From the NCBI GenBank assembly GCA_051294375.1, contig CM119265.1, forward strand, positions 3,096,254-3,160,253: 64,000 nt of DNA, read 5' to 3'. The first letter of the stretch is position 1; each line of letters starts with the position of its first letter. The position numbers were made by a program, and so were the translations under genes. Positions 42,901-53,779 of the stretch are shown piece by piece. Under the pieces are notes generated by a model. That model was not told the DNA's origin and searched no databases. It saw nothing but the letters and a program-made list of their open reading frames with translations. The stretch is from Paraspadella gotoi (taxonomy: Eukaryota > Chaetognatha).

Positions 42901-45900
42901 TGCATGTGTGAAGGGGCGCGATTACATGAAATTTGCTCAACTTTCTGTCAACCCGTTTCGACTCTTCTCTTTCCCTTCAACTGATTTGACCTTTTTCCTT
43001 CCAAATTTGACCTTTTGGAGATTTCTGACCTTTGCCGAAATTTTCCTCTTCTCGAGGGAAAGAATTGAAAGGTGGGTCGTGTTACGGACTTGAGTGTCAA
43101 ATTTTCGCGTCTCGCCGTGACAACTTAATATCCGTGTCACAATCCAGAAATTAAATAGCCAAATGCGGCCAAAGGACTCTTTAAAAAATAGCCAAATGCG
43201 GACAAAGGACTCTTTAAAAAATAGCCAAATGCGGCCAAAGGACTCTCTAAAAAATAGCCAAATGCGGCCAAAGGACTCTTTAAAAATCATAATTTCGTAT
43301 TTTGATCTAAGCAAATAACTTTATTAAAATACATATAAATATCATAATGTGCTCTAATGCAATCATGTAATCATGTAATTATCGATCGTTAATGCTCATA
43401 AATCAATGATATTTGATTTTATACTAATCAATAATGAATATAGTATTTAACTGAGTTTAAAGCATTAAAGCATGACCAAATTTAAAAAAAAAAATTAAAT
43501 ATTTTGATTTTGAATTTCCGAATATTTTTTTTTCTCTTGACCTTTTTTCTCTTGGAAAAATTTGATTTGATGTCGAGGAATGTAATATTTCCTGCAATCG
43601 GAGAATAAAGGGGGACGGGGGGGAGGATAAAGTGGTTAAAAGGGGGTAGTCAGAGGTGGAAAGGTGGTTGAGGAAAGTGGGTGGTGGTAGGAGTGAGGGA
43701 AAAGGTAGTGATGGTGGTTGTGGTGGAAAAGCCGAAAACCCGGTGAGTGGTGACTCCTCCTCTCCTGGGGGTTTTGGCGGAATTCATGAAAGAATAAGAG
43801 TGAAAAAGGATAAAGGTGGGTCGGGTGGCTTGCTTGGGTGGGTGGCTTCCCGAAGGTGGGCGTGGAAAGAAGTTTAGGTGAAAGCGAAATTCTGACTTCT
43901 GTTTGGCAGAAATATCTGGATGCCATCCAGACCCCAAATGGAATTCCCGTTGATGAAAGATTAAACATTAAAAAAAAAATTAAATTCAAATTGAAATCGA
44001 TTTTTTTAGGATCGAATGCTGGAAAAAATGGATTATCGGAATAGTGGAATGCTGGAAAAAAGGAATGTCGGAATGGTGGATAGCTGGAAAAAAGAAATAT
44101 CGAAATGGTTGAATGCTGGAAAAAGGAAAGTCGGAATTGTGGATAGCTGGAAACAAGAAATATCGGAATGGTGGAATGCTGGAAAAAGGAATGTCGGAAT
44201 TGTGGATAGCTGGGAAAAAAATATTGGAATGGTGGAATGCTAGAAGAAAGGAATGTCGGATTGGTGGAATGCTGGAAAAAATGAATGTCGGAATGGTGGA
44301 ATGCCAGAAAAAGGAATGTCGGAATAGTGGAATGCTGGAAAAAAGGAATGTCGGAATGGTGGAATGCTGGAAAAAAGGAATGTTGGAATTGTGGATAGCT
44401 GGAAAAAAGAAATATCGGAATGGTGGAATGCTGTAAAAAATGGAATGTCTCAATGGTGGAATTCAGAATTCAGTAATGTCGGGATAGTGTCATGCGGGAA
44501 TGGTGGAATGTTGCAATGCTGAAATAGTGGACTGCTAAAATGCGAGAATGCTGTAATGGTGGAATACAGGAATGCCCAAATGAGGGATTGCCGGGTTGGT
44601 GGAATTCAGGAATGTTGTAATGGTGGAATACAGGAATGCCCAAATGAGTGATTGCCGGGTTGGTGGAATTGAGAAATGCTGAAATGGTGGTATGCCGGGA
44701 TCGCGAAATGCCGGAATGGTTGAATGTCGAAATTGCATAAATGGTGGAAAGAGGGAATGCACAAAGAGGGAATGTACAAATGCTGGAATTTGTAAATAGT
44801 CGAAGCTGGTAATATGAAATGTCAAAATCGGAAATGCCTAAAAATATTAAATATGTCGAAATTCGAAAATCGAAATGGAAGTTTCATATCACCAAACAAG
44901 TAACTTTGCAACTTCCATAATCACGAATCACCAAACAAACTAAAAAATGATCAAAACCAACCAATGAACCATTCAATCCGACCAATCAACCATTCATTCC
45001 GACTAATCACGCCCTCAGGCGAACCGACTCTCTTCCCTCGTGACATCGTCTTTCTCGTAGACATGAGTGGCAGCATCGGAGTGGACGAGTTCGCTAGAGC
45101 GATGAACGCCTTGGCCGAACTCGTGGGAGAGATTTGCGGAGGAGTCAGCGATCACAGAAACTCAAACAGGTTCTGGGTTCTGGGTTCTGGGTTGTGGTTG
45201 TTGTTGTTGTTGTTGTTGTTGTTTTTCCGCTTAGTAGGATGTAGCTTTTGAGAAGTATTTATTAGTATTTATTAAAGAGTTCAAAAATCATTTAGTTATT
45301 GCTATTAACTAATTAATTAATAATTAATTAATTCGTACGGCTATTTAACAAAAAAAATACAATTTCTGATACGGGCTTTACATTTTCACTGTGTTGATTT
45401 TAAGTCTTATCGCCACAGTATTAAATACGATTACATATTATTTTGTCAAAAGAACACATTATTTTTTCAGTAATGAAGATTCTTTGTCTCCTCCAACGCT
45501 TTGTCAACATCATCCCGTCATCCTCTCTCATCCCAACTCCCTCTTTAGGATTTCCCTCGTCACCTTCGATCAGCTCGTCGACTTAAACTTCGACTTCGAC
45601 GAGCACCTGGACCTCAAGCAGGTGCAGGCTGCCATCAGGCGGGTGCGACCAACCAGAGGCGCCACCTGCACGGGGAGCGCCATCAAGTTCGTCCACGACG
45701 TCGTCTTGGGGAATCTCTCGTCGGGTGAATGATTGATTGATTTGTAGTCGGGCATTGCCAAGTTCACCCCGCCCATAAGTAATTAAGTATGACAGTTATG
45801 ATCCGGTGGCTCATTGAGTAAAGCCGTCAACTCATGACCACCAGCTACCGGTTCAATCCCAACCCGGTACCGACCCTGCCGGAAGCGTGAGGACGGAAAG

Positions 45901-48900
45901 CGGATAGCAATCTACACCCCACTTAGCGCTTTATCTACAGATTAAATCCCGAGGACGATTTTTTTTTTTTCAGCAAAGTTTTTTTCTCTTGTCTGCTTGC
46001 TTGCTTCTCTGTTTTGATAAATGGATCGATTTTCATTTAAGATTGAATTAAATTTATTGAATCCAAATAATTAATTTATCTATCTTTGTTTCTCCCCGCT
46101 CAACTACTCCAGGCATTCGCCCGTACGGTCAATCTGACAAGGACGTACTCATTCTCACGGACGGCCTCTCCAACTGCGGCGTCCCCGTAGAGAAGTGGGC
46201 GCCGCTGCTCAAACTCAGGGCCAACGTCTTCTCTCTGCTAATCGGGTCTTACACACAAGCAGGTCCTGATATCGCCTTATATAATAATAATAAAGTATTT
46301 TATTGTTAATCTACATAACCGAATAACAACTTTTTATGGAGGATAAAGATTTAAAAGTTAGTCAATCAATGAATCAAGCAATCAATCAATCACGCGTTTG
46401 GTCAATCAATAAAATCAATGAAACCAATGAGTCAATCCAAATTATCAATTTAATCAAGTGAAATTTGTTCATCAACGCCTCTGATCCAAGACGATATTCT
46501 GCAATCCAAACCAATGGAACCATTCACCGACCAATCAACCATTATCTGAGCATCACGCCTCAGGCGAACCGACTCTCTTCCCTCGTTGACATCGGTCTTT
46601 CTCGTAGACATGAGTGGCAGCATCGATAAAGCTCTGGACGAGTCGCTAGCGAATGAAGCCTTGGCGAACTCGTGGGAAGAGATTGCGGAGGAGCAGCGAT
46701 CACAGATAACTCAAACAGGTTCTGGGTTCTGGTTGCTGGTTGTGACGATTTTGTGTTGTTGTATGTTGTTTTTTCCGCTTAGTAGCGACTGTTAGCTTCT
46801 TTGAGAATACTTGTATGTATTTATTAAGAGTTTCAAAATCATTTAGTTATTGCTATTAACTAATAATTAATAATTAATTATTCGTACGGCATTTAAGCAA
46901 AAAAAAATAAAATTTCTGATTACGGGCTTTAATTTTCATGTGTTGATTTTAAGTACTTATCGGCCACAAGTATTAAATACGATTACATATTTTTTTGTCA
47001 AAAACGAAACATTATTTTTCTAGTAATGAAGATTCTTTGTCCTCCTCCAACGCTTTGTTCAACATCTCCCGCATCTCATCCTTTAATCCCAACTCCCTCT
47101 TTAGGATTTGCCCTCGTCACCTCGATCAGCTCGTCGACTTAAACTTCGACCTTCGACGAGCACCTGGACCTCAAGCAGGTGCAGGCTGCCATCAGGCGGG
47201 TGCGACAACCAGAGGCGCACCTGCACGGGAGCGCCTCAATTCGTCCACGACGTCGTTCTTGGGAATCTCTTCGTCGGGTGAAGATTGATTGATTTTGTAG
47301 TTCGGCATTGCCAGTTCACCCCGCCCATAAGTAATTAAAGTATGACAGTAATTGAAATCGGTCGGCTATTTGAGTAAAGCCGTCAAAGCTCATGACCACC
47401 AGCTACCGGTTCAATCCACCCGCGTACGACCTCTGCCGACAGCGTGAGGACGGGAAAACGGATAGTAATCTACACGCCCCACTTAGCGCTTTATCTACAG
47501 TAAATCTCGTGAGAGGACGATTTTTTTTTTCTTAGCAGATAGTTTTTTTTGTCTTTGTTTGCCTTGCTGTTCTCTCTCTTGTTTTGATAAATGGATCGAT
47601 TTCCATTCTTAAGATTTAGAACTTACAATTTATTGCATATCCATTAATTAAATTATTTATCTATTGTTTCTCTCCCGCTCACTACTGCGCGATCGGACGC
47701 ATTCGCGCTCCGGTTGAGCGGATAATCATGACACAGTTCTGTACGTCTGCCCATTCTCCTGTCCCGCACGGGTTACGTGGCCCCTTCATCCCTACAACCC
47801 TTTGCGCGTGCGTTAGTGGAATCCCCCTCAGTTTCAGAAGAAGCTGCGGCGGCCAGCTTGCTTCACACAGTACTATTGAACTTCCAGCCGTCGGCCAACG
47901 GCTCTGTTACTTGTCTATGCGTCTTCTTCTCCGCATGTCTAATTTCAAAATCAGCGGGTTTTTAATCGACGTCGGTCAGCAAGAAACTCCCTGGATCAAT
48001 ACGATTCGTGTCGACGTCTGGGCCTTCAGTTATGATGAAATAATAATGTCGATAAGTATTTTTGAGGTTTCAGAGTCTGTTGACAGGCTAATCATAAGCC
48101 GGAACGAATATCGGACATATAATTATCCAACTTTTTCATCGTTATTGTCATGAGAAGGGATTTTTTAAAAAGTTTATTAGTGAAAGTCTAGAGTTTCAAC
48201 GGCTGAATCGCATAGTGTTCCTATTCACAATACAACTCATCCGTCGTGGCCTCGTTTGGAATCAACCATTCAAGTAAAATCTTCCAATCCGGAAACCAAT
48301 AGTCAATCCAAAATTATCAATTTAATCAAAGTGAAATTTGGTTTCCATGAACCAAGCTTTTATTTCCTGCCTCAAGTCGTGCCATGATTTTTCATATTCT
48401 TATCCGTAATGGAGGAATCATTTATTCTTGGGCCAAAAAAAAACACCACTTTTTTTCCCAAATACTGTTCAGAATAGTACCCCGGCAACGACAGAAAAAG
48501 AATTAAATTGTTAAGCCCCTCTAGAAGCCGGCTACCGGATCATCACATCAAGAGGTGAGTTCGGCAGTCCTGCGAGACTAATAACGAAGGGATAGAATTA
48601 AATCTTTATCTGCATTCATCTGCCTTTTCTTCGCGATTGGCCATTCTCTCACCGTAGAGAATCAAGATCAATATCATATTTTGGCTCCACTCATTCGTGT
48701 TCGTGGTCTGCACGTCTCCATTTTTAATAAAAACAAAAAAAAAAAAAAAAAAATTATGTCCACGCCATGTTTTGGTCCATCTTTTGACTTTTGTCCTTGG
48801 AGCATTTTGAACAGGCTAATTGTTGATCTGAGAATTAATTGAGATATCCATAGGGGATCTATCTTTTTATTCCAAATTCTTTCGAGTATTTTTCGAGCTG

Positions 48901-49989
48901 TCTGTCCGGGCTTTTGGGGTCTTCGCTTCCCCCTTATGCCTACACGGCAAGTCGGGCCATGCATCTTTTTACCTGAATATTTTTCATTTTTTTTGTCGTC
49001 GCCTGTGGGAGGAGTTTGGTTCCACGCGAACGCACACGATACAGGGTTCAAATTCCACACGCTGAACGGTACGTTTAGGCGCCCGATATCATCATTTTCA
49101 GTGGTAGTGTGGCAAAAACTCCGCCATATCTATTGTTGCCTCTTGGATATTTTTTTTAAAATTTTATAACGGGCTGAAAGGTTAAAAAAAAATACTTACA
49201 TTTTACATATTTAAAAAAAATTACAATTTTTAAAATAACGGAAATATAACTTTCAAAATGTCCACAATTCTAATCAATGATCCAAATAATATATCCATAT
49301 TGGGGGTTGCGTGTGCTCGTTTCTTGGTACACCGTTACCGGCCTCTCGCGTTAAAAACCATTTTAGTGGGCAAAATCTAAAAGAATTTTTAAAAAAATAA
49401 TGGGTTGATTGAGGGGGGGGGGGGGGGCTGGCTAGAGAAAAAAAAATTTTTTAAAGACCTAACTTTTAAAATATGGTGAGTATTGTGGTGAGGGGCTGAT
49501 TTAAAAAATATTATAAACACCTAATTTTTTTAAAAACAAACAAACAAAGATGATAACACTAAAAACTCGGATTTTTTGAACATTATTTTTTTAAATATAT
49601 AGAGGTTTGTACCAAATGTTAAGAATTTTAAAATAAAAGAATATGGAGCGAAATTCGCTAGAATATAACAAGGTTAACGAATTAAAAAAAACCGCATTCT
49701 TTTAATGTAATGGAAAGCCGTCAGTAATTTTTTTTCTTCTCAATCGACAGGTTTTTGCGGAAAAAATTTCCGCAAAAATCTGTCGATTTTTAAATCTGCT
49801 TGGCAACCAAACTTTGAAATAAAATCATACGCTACCGAAGTTTCTCGAAATAAAATTGAGAGAGAAAACAAAGTTTATTTTTGTTTACAAACAACGAGTT
49901 TTATTTTGAAATGGACATGTTTGAAATATTTTTCGAGTCTTCTTCAGCGCAGTGTTAATTTTACCAAACATTTATGATGAAGAGAGAGA

Positions 49990-50065
<76 letters not shown>

Positions 50066-50840
50066 ACGTCCACCAAATAATTGAGTATGGATAGTATATG
50101 AGGGTGAGAACAGTTTGTAGGATAGGAGTGGAATTGACTATGACGAAATAAAATAAATTTTAACGCTTATTATGTTGGCGTGAAGAATCAAAATACTTCA
50201 CACAGATAGAAGAGAAAAAGAGAGTCAGAGCGAAAGTTCGAGAAAGAAAGAAAACAAAAAAAGCAGTAGAAAAAAAAAACGTTTAATAATATAGCGTGCC
50301 GATTTTTTTGCCTAAGCAGTAGTATATCTAAAAACGCGACAGATCTTACGAGCAATTTATCAATTAAAAGTTGTTCCTAACTGAGAAAATCGTTTTTTAG
50401 TTTCTTTTTAATAAAGGCTGATACCGTAATTGGAATGATTAACGTGAAAGAAATCATGTCTTACCGTATTTTGAAAGCATAAGAAATCACCCAGTGAGTT
50501 CTATGTTATAAGGAGAAGAAACTAATGCCAACCGTTTTTTTAAATAAAGAAAGTTTCATATTTATCAGTGGAAAAAAATAATTAATAGTTATTTAAGTTT
50601 CCAATTTCAATGTTGAAAATACCCAAATCAAAATCACTGCCCTCACAAATAATTCAAATAAATAAACAATAAAATTCCGAATTCCCTTTTGTTTTTGTCT
50701 CTAGGCATCCCTACAGATCGAGTCTATGGTATCCGACCCGATCCCGACTCACCTCTTCTCACTCCAAAACTACAATCAGTTTCGAAGAGTTGGTCGCAGC
50801 GAATCAAATCTGCGCAAAATCATTTCCTTGCGTCCCTCTG
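40214..50840 (+). CDS. Extracellular protein with TSP1-like repeat and vWA domain
   Basis: Exons: 40214-40430 (or from acceptor 40317), 40856-41084, 41205-41294, 45019-45169, 45549-45724, 46113-46262, 50705-50840. The first has a possible signal peptide (RGLLFCFLSFAAC) and DCHVSSWTEW; the second continues IRFRSVLLPSANGGAACPHL, a split TSP1-like repeat, then a Ser-rich linker. The vWA domain has all MIDAS parts: DMSGS (exon at 45019), the Thr in RGATCTGSA (45549) and LTDG (46113), closing with ESMVSDPIPTHLFSLQNYNQ (50705). Phases agree from 40856 to 46262, including the 3.7-kb intron; the junction 40430/40856 is off by one base and 50705 carries one extra C. The 3' end is not found. vWA plus TSP1 suggests metal-dependent adhesion outside the cell (inferred). 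Confidence 0.75.
41094..41178. repeat. (AATC)n microsatellite
   Basis: About 21 uninterrupted AATC units in the short intron between 41084 and 41205. Confidence 0.95.
41544..41821. mobile_element. MITE-like element, third copy
   Basis: Left end CGGCCTTATTTTCCCAGAAC, right end reversed CTCGGCTCTATTTTCCAAGA. The interior is made of GGTTAAGGATT/TTTAGGGTT-type units, the reverse of the orientation seen at 20948. Confidence 0.6.
44025..44830. repeat. Minisatellite of about 31 bp, degenerate to the right
   Basis: Tandem units close to GGAATGCTGGAAAAAAGGAA followed by TGTCGGAATGGT. From about 44450 the units become irregular (GGTGGAATTCAGGAATG types). Both strands stay open for 100-155 codons, with no domain. 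Confidence 0.92.
45019..46262 (+). CDS. vWA domain core, three exons
   Basis: GEPTLFPRDIVFLVDMSGSI opens the first beta strand and MIDAS loop. ISLVTFDQLVDLNFDFDEHL and RVRPTRGATCTGSAIKFVHD give the next strands and helix with the MIDAS Thr. DKDVLILTDGLSNCGVPVEK and LRANVFSLLIGSY supply the third MIDAS loop and following strand. All three junctions are in phase (2, 1, 1). The length and strand order match matrilin/collagen-type vWA domains. Confidence 0.85.
45800..45960 (+). mobile_element. tRNA-derived SINE candidate
   Basis: A box A-like GGTGGCTCATTGAGTAA and a box B match GGTTCAATCCC lie about 35 bp apart, followed by GTACCGACCCTGCCGGAAGC and an AT-rich tail. The duplicate copy at 47355-47515 keeps both boxes with small changes. 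It lies in the intron between vWA exons 2 and 3. Confidence 0.5.
46263..50704 (+). other. Long intron of the vWA gene including a duplicated block
   Basis: After the third vWA exon there is the error-rich second copy C' (to about 48300), then AT-rich DNA with a G run of about 16 at 49416-49431, a hairpin at 49742-49788, and (GA)n at 49979-50066. I find no further exon before 50705. Confidence 0.55.
49742..49788. repeat. Near-perfect inverted repeat (hairpin)
   Basis: Left arm AATCGACAGGTTTTTGCGGA plus AA, three-base centre, right arm its complement with one mismatch (22-bp arms). The same hairpin is at 52121-52167 in the duplicate block. Confidence 0.9.
50705..50840 (+). CDS. vWA domain final exon, copy 1
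   Basis: Follows TGTCTCTAG. With one C fewer at 50710 the frame gives ESMVSDPIPTHLFSLQNYNQ followed by the closing helix; a second extra T near 50781 breaks the frame before EELVAANQICAK. The pattern I-x-S-x-x-S-x-P-x-x-x-H-x-F-x-L-x-N-Y is the usual vWA end. The exon is followed at once by a long purine-only tract. Confidence 0.65.
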
Positions 50841-50871
50841 GTGATGGACAGTTTGCGAAGGGGAAGATGAA

Positions 50872-51200
50872 TGCAGGAGGAAGATGATGAGGAAATAAGG
50901 AGGAGGAGGAGGAAGAGGAGGAGGAAAAGAGGAGGAGGAAAAGGAGGAGGAAGAGGAGGGGAAAGGGAGGAGGAAGAGGGAAGAGGAAGAGGAGGAAATG
51001 AGGAGGAGGAGGAAAAGAGGAGGAGGAAGAGAAAAAGGAAAAGAGAGGAAAAGGAGGATAAAGAAGGAGGAGGAAAAGAGGAGGAAAAGAAGGAGGAAAA
51101 GAGGAGGAAGAGGAGGAGGAAGAGAGAAGAAGAAGAGGAGGAAGAGGAGGAGGAAAAAGGAGGAGGAAGAGGAGGAGGAAACAAGGTGAAGCTGTGAGAG
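50872..51200. repeat. Polypurine (GGA/GAA)n tract
   Basis: About 320 bp with almost only A and G on the plus strand, repeated in the duplicate at 53258-53570. The Glu/Lys/Arg- and Ser-rich open frames through it are compositional. Confidence 0.9.
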
Positions 51201-52361
51201 GGAGATGGAGAAAAATTGAGAAAAGTGAAGAGACAGACTCTCAAAGAGGAAGGAGAGAAAGTTGATCAGGCGTCGAGAGCTAAACTCAGAATAAGTTCAA
51301 GAGTGAAGATCATGTACAGGGCCAAGCGTCATACCTAAGCATGTAGCCATGTTCTAATTAAGACATAAAATTGAATTGTTTTGTTTGATATTTAAATCTT
51401 TANNNNNNNNNNNNNNNNNNNNNNNNNACGGCAGTGATTTCTATCGAGGAATTTAGCAAAAAAAACCACTTTTTTCAATACTGTTAGAATATTACCAAAC
51501 AAAAAAATTAAATTTTAACTCTAAGACAAAGTTGCGAGACTACAGATTAATTAAAATCATCATTGCTGCATTTTTTTCTAATCAAAGAATCATATTCATT
51601 TTTTGCTACTTTTAATAAAAAAAATTATGTCCATTTTTGTCCATTTTGACTTTGTCTTGAGATTTGAACGCTAAGATTCATGAGAAAAATTTTTTACTCC
51701 GGCTTTTGGGTCCTTCTTATCTTCTTTACCTCTGAGTTGGTTCATTTGCCATTAGTCATCTATTGTTTGCCTATGGATTAATTTTTTAAATTGACGAGTA
51801 AAAAACTTAACATTTTTACATTTTATTACAATTTGTTAAACGAAAATACTTCAAAATGTCCACAATTCTAATCAAATATTCCCTATTGTTGGTGCTTCTG
51901 GTACCTAAAAAATTAGGGCAAAAAATTTAATAGTTTGCTGCAAAAAATTTTTAAGCCTACTTTTAATTTGTGATATTTGTGAGGGGCGTTTTATTTAAAC
52001 TAAAACTCGGTTTTTGACTTATTTTATAGTTTTAATAGATGAGAATATACTAAGGGTTAACGAATTAAAAAAAACCCATTCTTTTAATGTAATGGAAAGC
52101 TCAGTAATTTTTTTTCTCTCAATCGACAGGTTTTTGCGGAAAAAATTTCCGCAAAAATCTGTCGATTTTTTAAATCTGCTTGGCAACCAAACTTTGAAAT
52201 AAAATCATACGCTACCGAAGTTTTCTCGAAATAAAATGAGGAGAGAAAACAAAGTTTATTTTTGTTTACAAACAACGAGTTTTATTTTTGAAATGGACAT
52301 TTTTGAATATTTTTCGATGTCTTCTTCAGCGCAGTGTTAATTTACCAAACATATTTGATGA

Positions 52362-52451
<90 letters not shown>

Positions 52452-53088
52452 TCCACCAAATAATTGAGTTATGGATAGTATTGAGGGTGAGAACAGTTTG
52501 TAGGATAGGAGTGATTGACTATGACGAAATAAAATAAAAATTTAACGCTTATTATGTTGGCGTGAGAATCAAAATACTTCACACAGATAGAAGAGAAAAA
52601 GAGAGTCAGAGCGAAAGTTCGAGAAAGAAAGAAAACAAAAAAAGCAGTAGAAACACAAAAACGTTTAATAATATAGCGTGCCGATTTTTTTGCCTAAGCA
52701 GTAGTATATCTAAAAACGCGACAGATCTTACGAGCAATTTATCAATTAAAGTTGTTCCTACCATGAAAATCGTTTTTAGTTTCTTTTTAATAAAAGGCTG
52801 ATACCGTAATTGGAATGATTAACGTGAAAGAAATCATGTCTTACCGTATTTTGAAAGCATAAGAAATCACCCAGTAGTTCTATGTTATAAGGAGAAGATA
52901 ACTAATGCCAACCGTTTTTTTTAAATAAAGAAAGTTTCATATTTATCAGTGGAAAAAGAATAATTAATAGTTATTTAAGTTTCCAATTTCAATGTTGAAA
53001 ATACCCAAATCAAAATCACTGCCCTCACAAATAATTCAAATAAATAAACAATAAAATTCCCGAATTCCCTTTTGTTTTTGTCTCTAGG

Positions 53089-53225
53089 CATCCTACAGGA
53101 TCGAGTCTATGGTATCCGACCCGATCCCGAACTCACCTCTTCTCACTCCAAAACTACAATCAGTTCGAAGAGTTGGTCGCAGCGAATCAAATCTGCGCAA
53201 AATCCATTTCCTTGCGTCCCTCTGG
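53089..53225 (+). pseudogene. vWA domain final exon, copy 2 (frameshifted)
   Basis: The same exon as 50705 but with an extra G after CCTACAG, an extra A near 53131 and an extra C near 53203. Where copy 1 has an extra C and T, this copy is right. Alone it is broken; read against copy 1 every error is resolved, which argues for sequencing error rather than decay. Confidence 0.6.
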
Positions 53226-53779
53226 TGATGGACAGTTTGCGAAGGGGAAGATGAATGCGGAGGAAGATGATGAGGAAATAAGGAGGAGGAGGAGGAAGAG
53301 GAGAGGAAAAGAGGAGGAGGAAAAAGGAAGGAAGAGGAGGGGAAAGGGAGGAGGAAGAGGAAGAGGAAGAGGGAAATGAGGAGGAGGAGGAAAAGAGGAG
53401 GAGGAAGAGAAAAAGGAAAAGAGAGGAAAAGGAGGATAAAGAGGAGGAGGAAAAGAGGAGGAAAAGAAGGAGGAAAAAGAGGAGGAAGAGGAGGAGGAAG
53501 AGGAGAAGGAAGAAGAGGAGGAAGAGGAGAGGAAAAAGGAGAGGAAGAGGAGGAGGAAACAAGGTGAAGCTGAGAGGGAGATGGAGAAAATTGAGAAAAG
53601 TGAAGAGACAGACCTCAAAGAGGAAGGGAGAAAGTTTGATCAGGCGTCGAGAGCTAAACTCAGAATAAGTTCAAGAGTGAAGATCAATGTACAGGGCCAA
53701 GCGGTCATACCTAAGCATGTAGCATGTTCATATTAAGACATAAAATTGAATTGTTTTGTTGATATTTAATCTTTACATT

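Larger units (their letters stand above)
41295..45018 (+). other. Intron of the vWA gene with many repeats
   Basis: It contains an (ATC)n array right after the donor (41298-41415), a MITE-like element (41544-41821), (TC)n or (GA)n arrays at 41967-42022, 42518-42617 and 42795-42897, a 33-bp repeat of AATAGCCAAATGCGGCCAAA type (43155-43285, four copies) and a long minisatellite (44025-44830). A short open stretch at 41859-41904 with GTAAGG donor (DGILSGESPPLVAVSE) could be an extra exon but breaks the phase of its neighbours. Confidence 0.65.
44925..48300. repeat. Tandem copy pair C (44925-46440) and C' (46440-48300)
   Basis: The vWA exons at 45019 and 45549 have counterparts at about 46568-46720 and 47106-47280 with numerous one-base insertions and losses. 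The last stretch (47700-48250) matches the third vWA exon poorly, and its 141-codon open frame (47728-48153) shows no recognisable domain. Confidence 0.75.
48300..53776. repeat. Tandem copy pair D (48300-51402) and D' (51428-53776)
   Basis: The hairpin, (GA)n tract, last vWA exon and purine tract recur in the same order, separated by a 25-N gap (51403-51427). The exon in D' starts at about 53089. The errors in the two exon copies fall at different positions. Confidence 0.85.

Noticed and set aside
47728-48153. 141-codon plus-strand open frame
   Set aside because: Lies in the noisy second copy where the third vWA exon should be; no domain, no splice context, and frame changes in overlapping reading.
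50804-51244. Long Ser/Leu-rich and Glu/Arg-rich open frames over the purine tract
   Set aside because: Both strands and several frames are open purely from (GGA/GAA)n composition; no start context, splice sites or domains.
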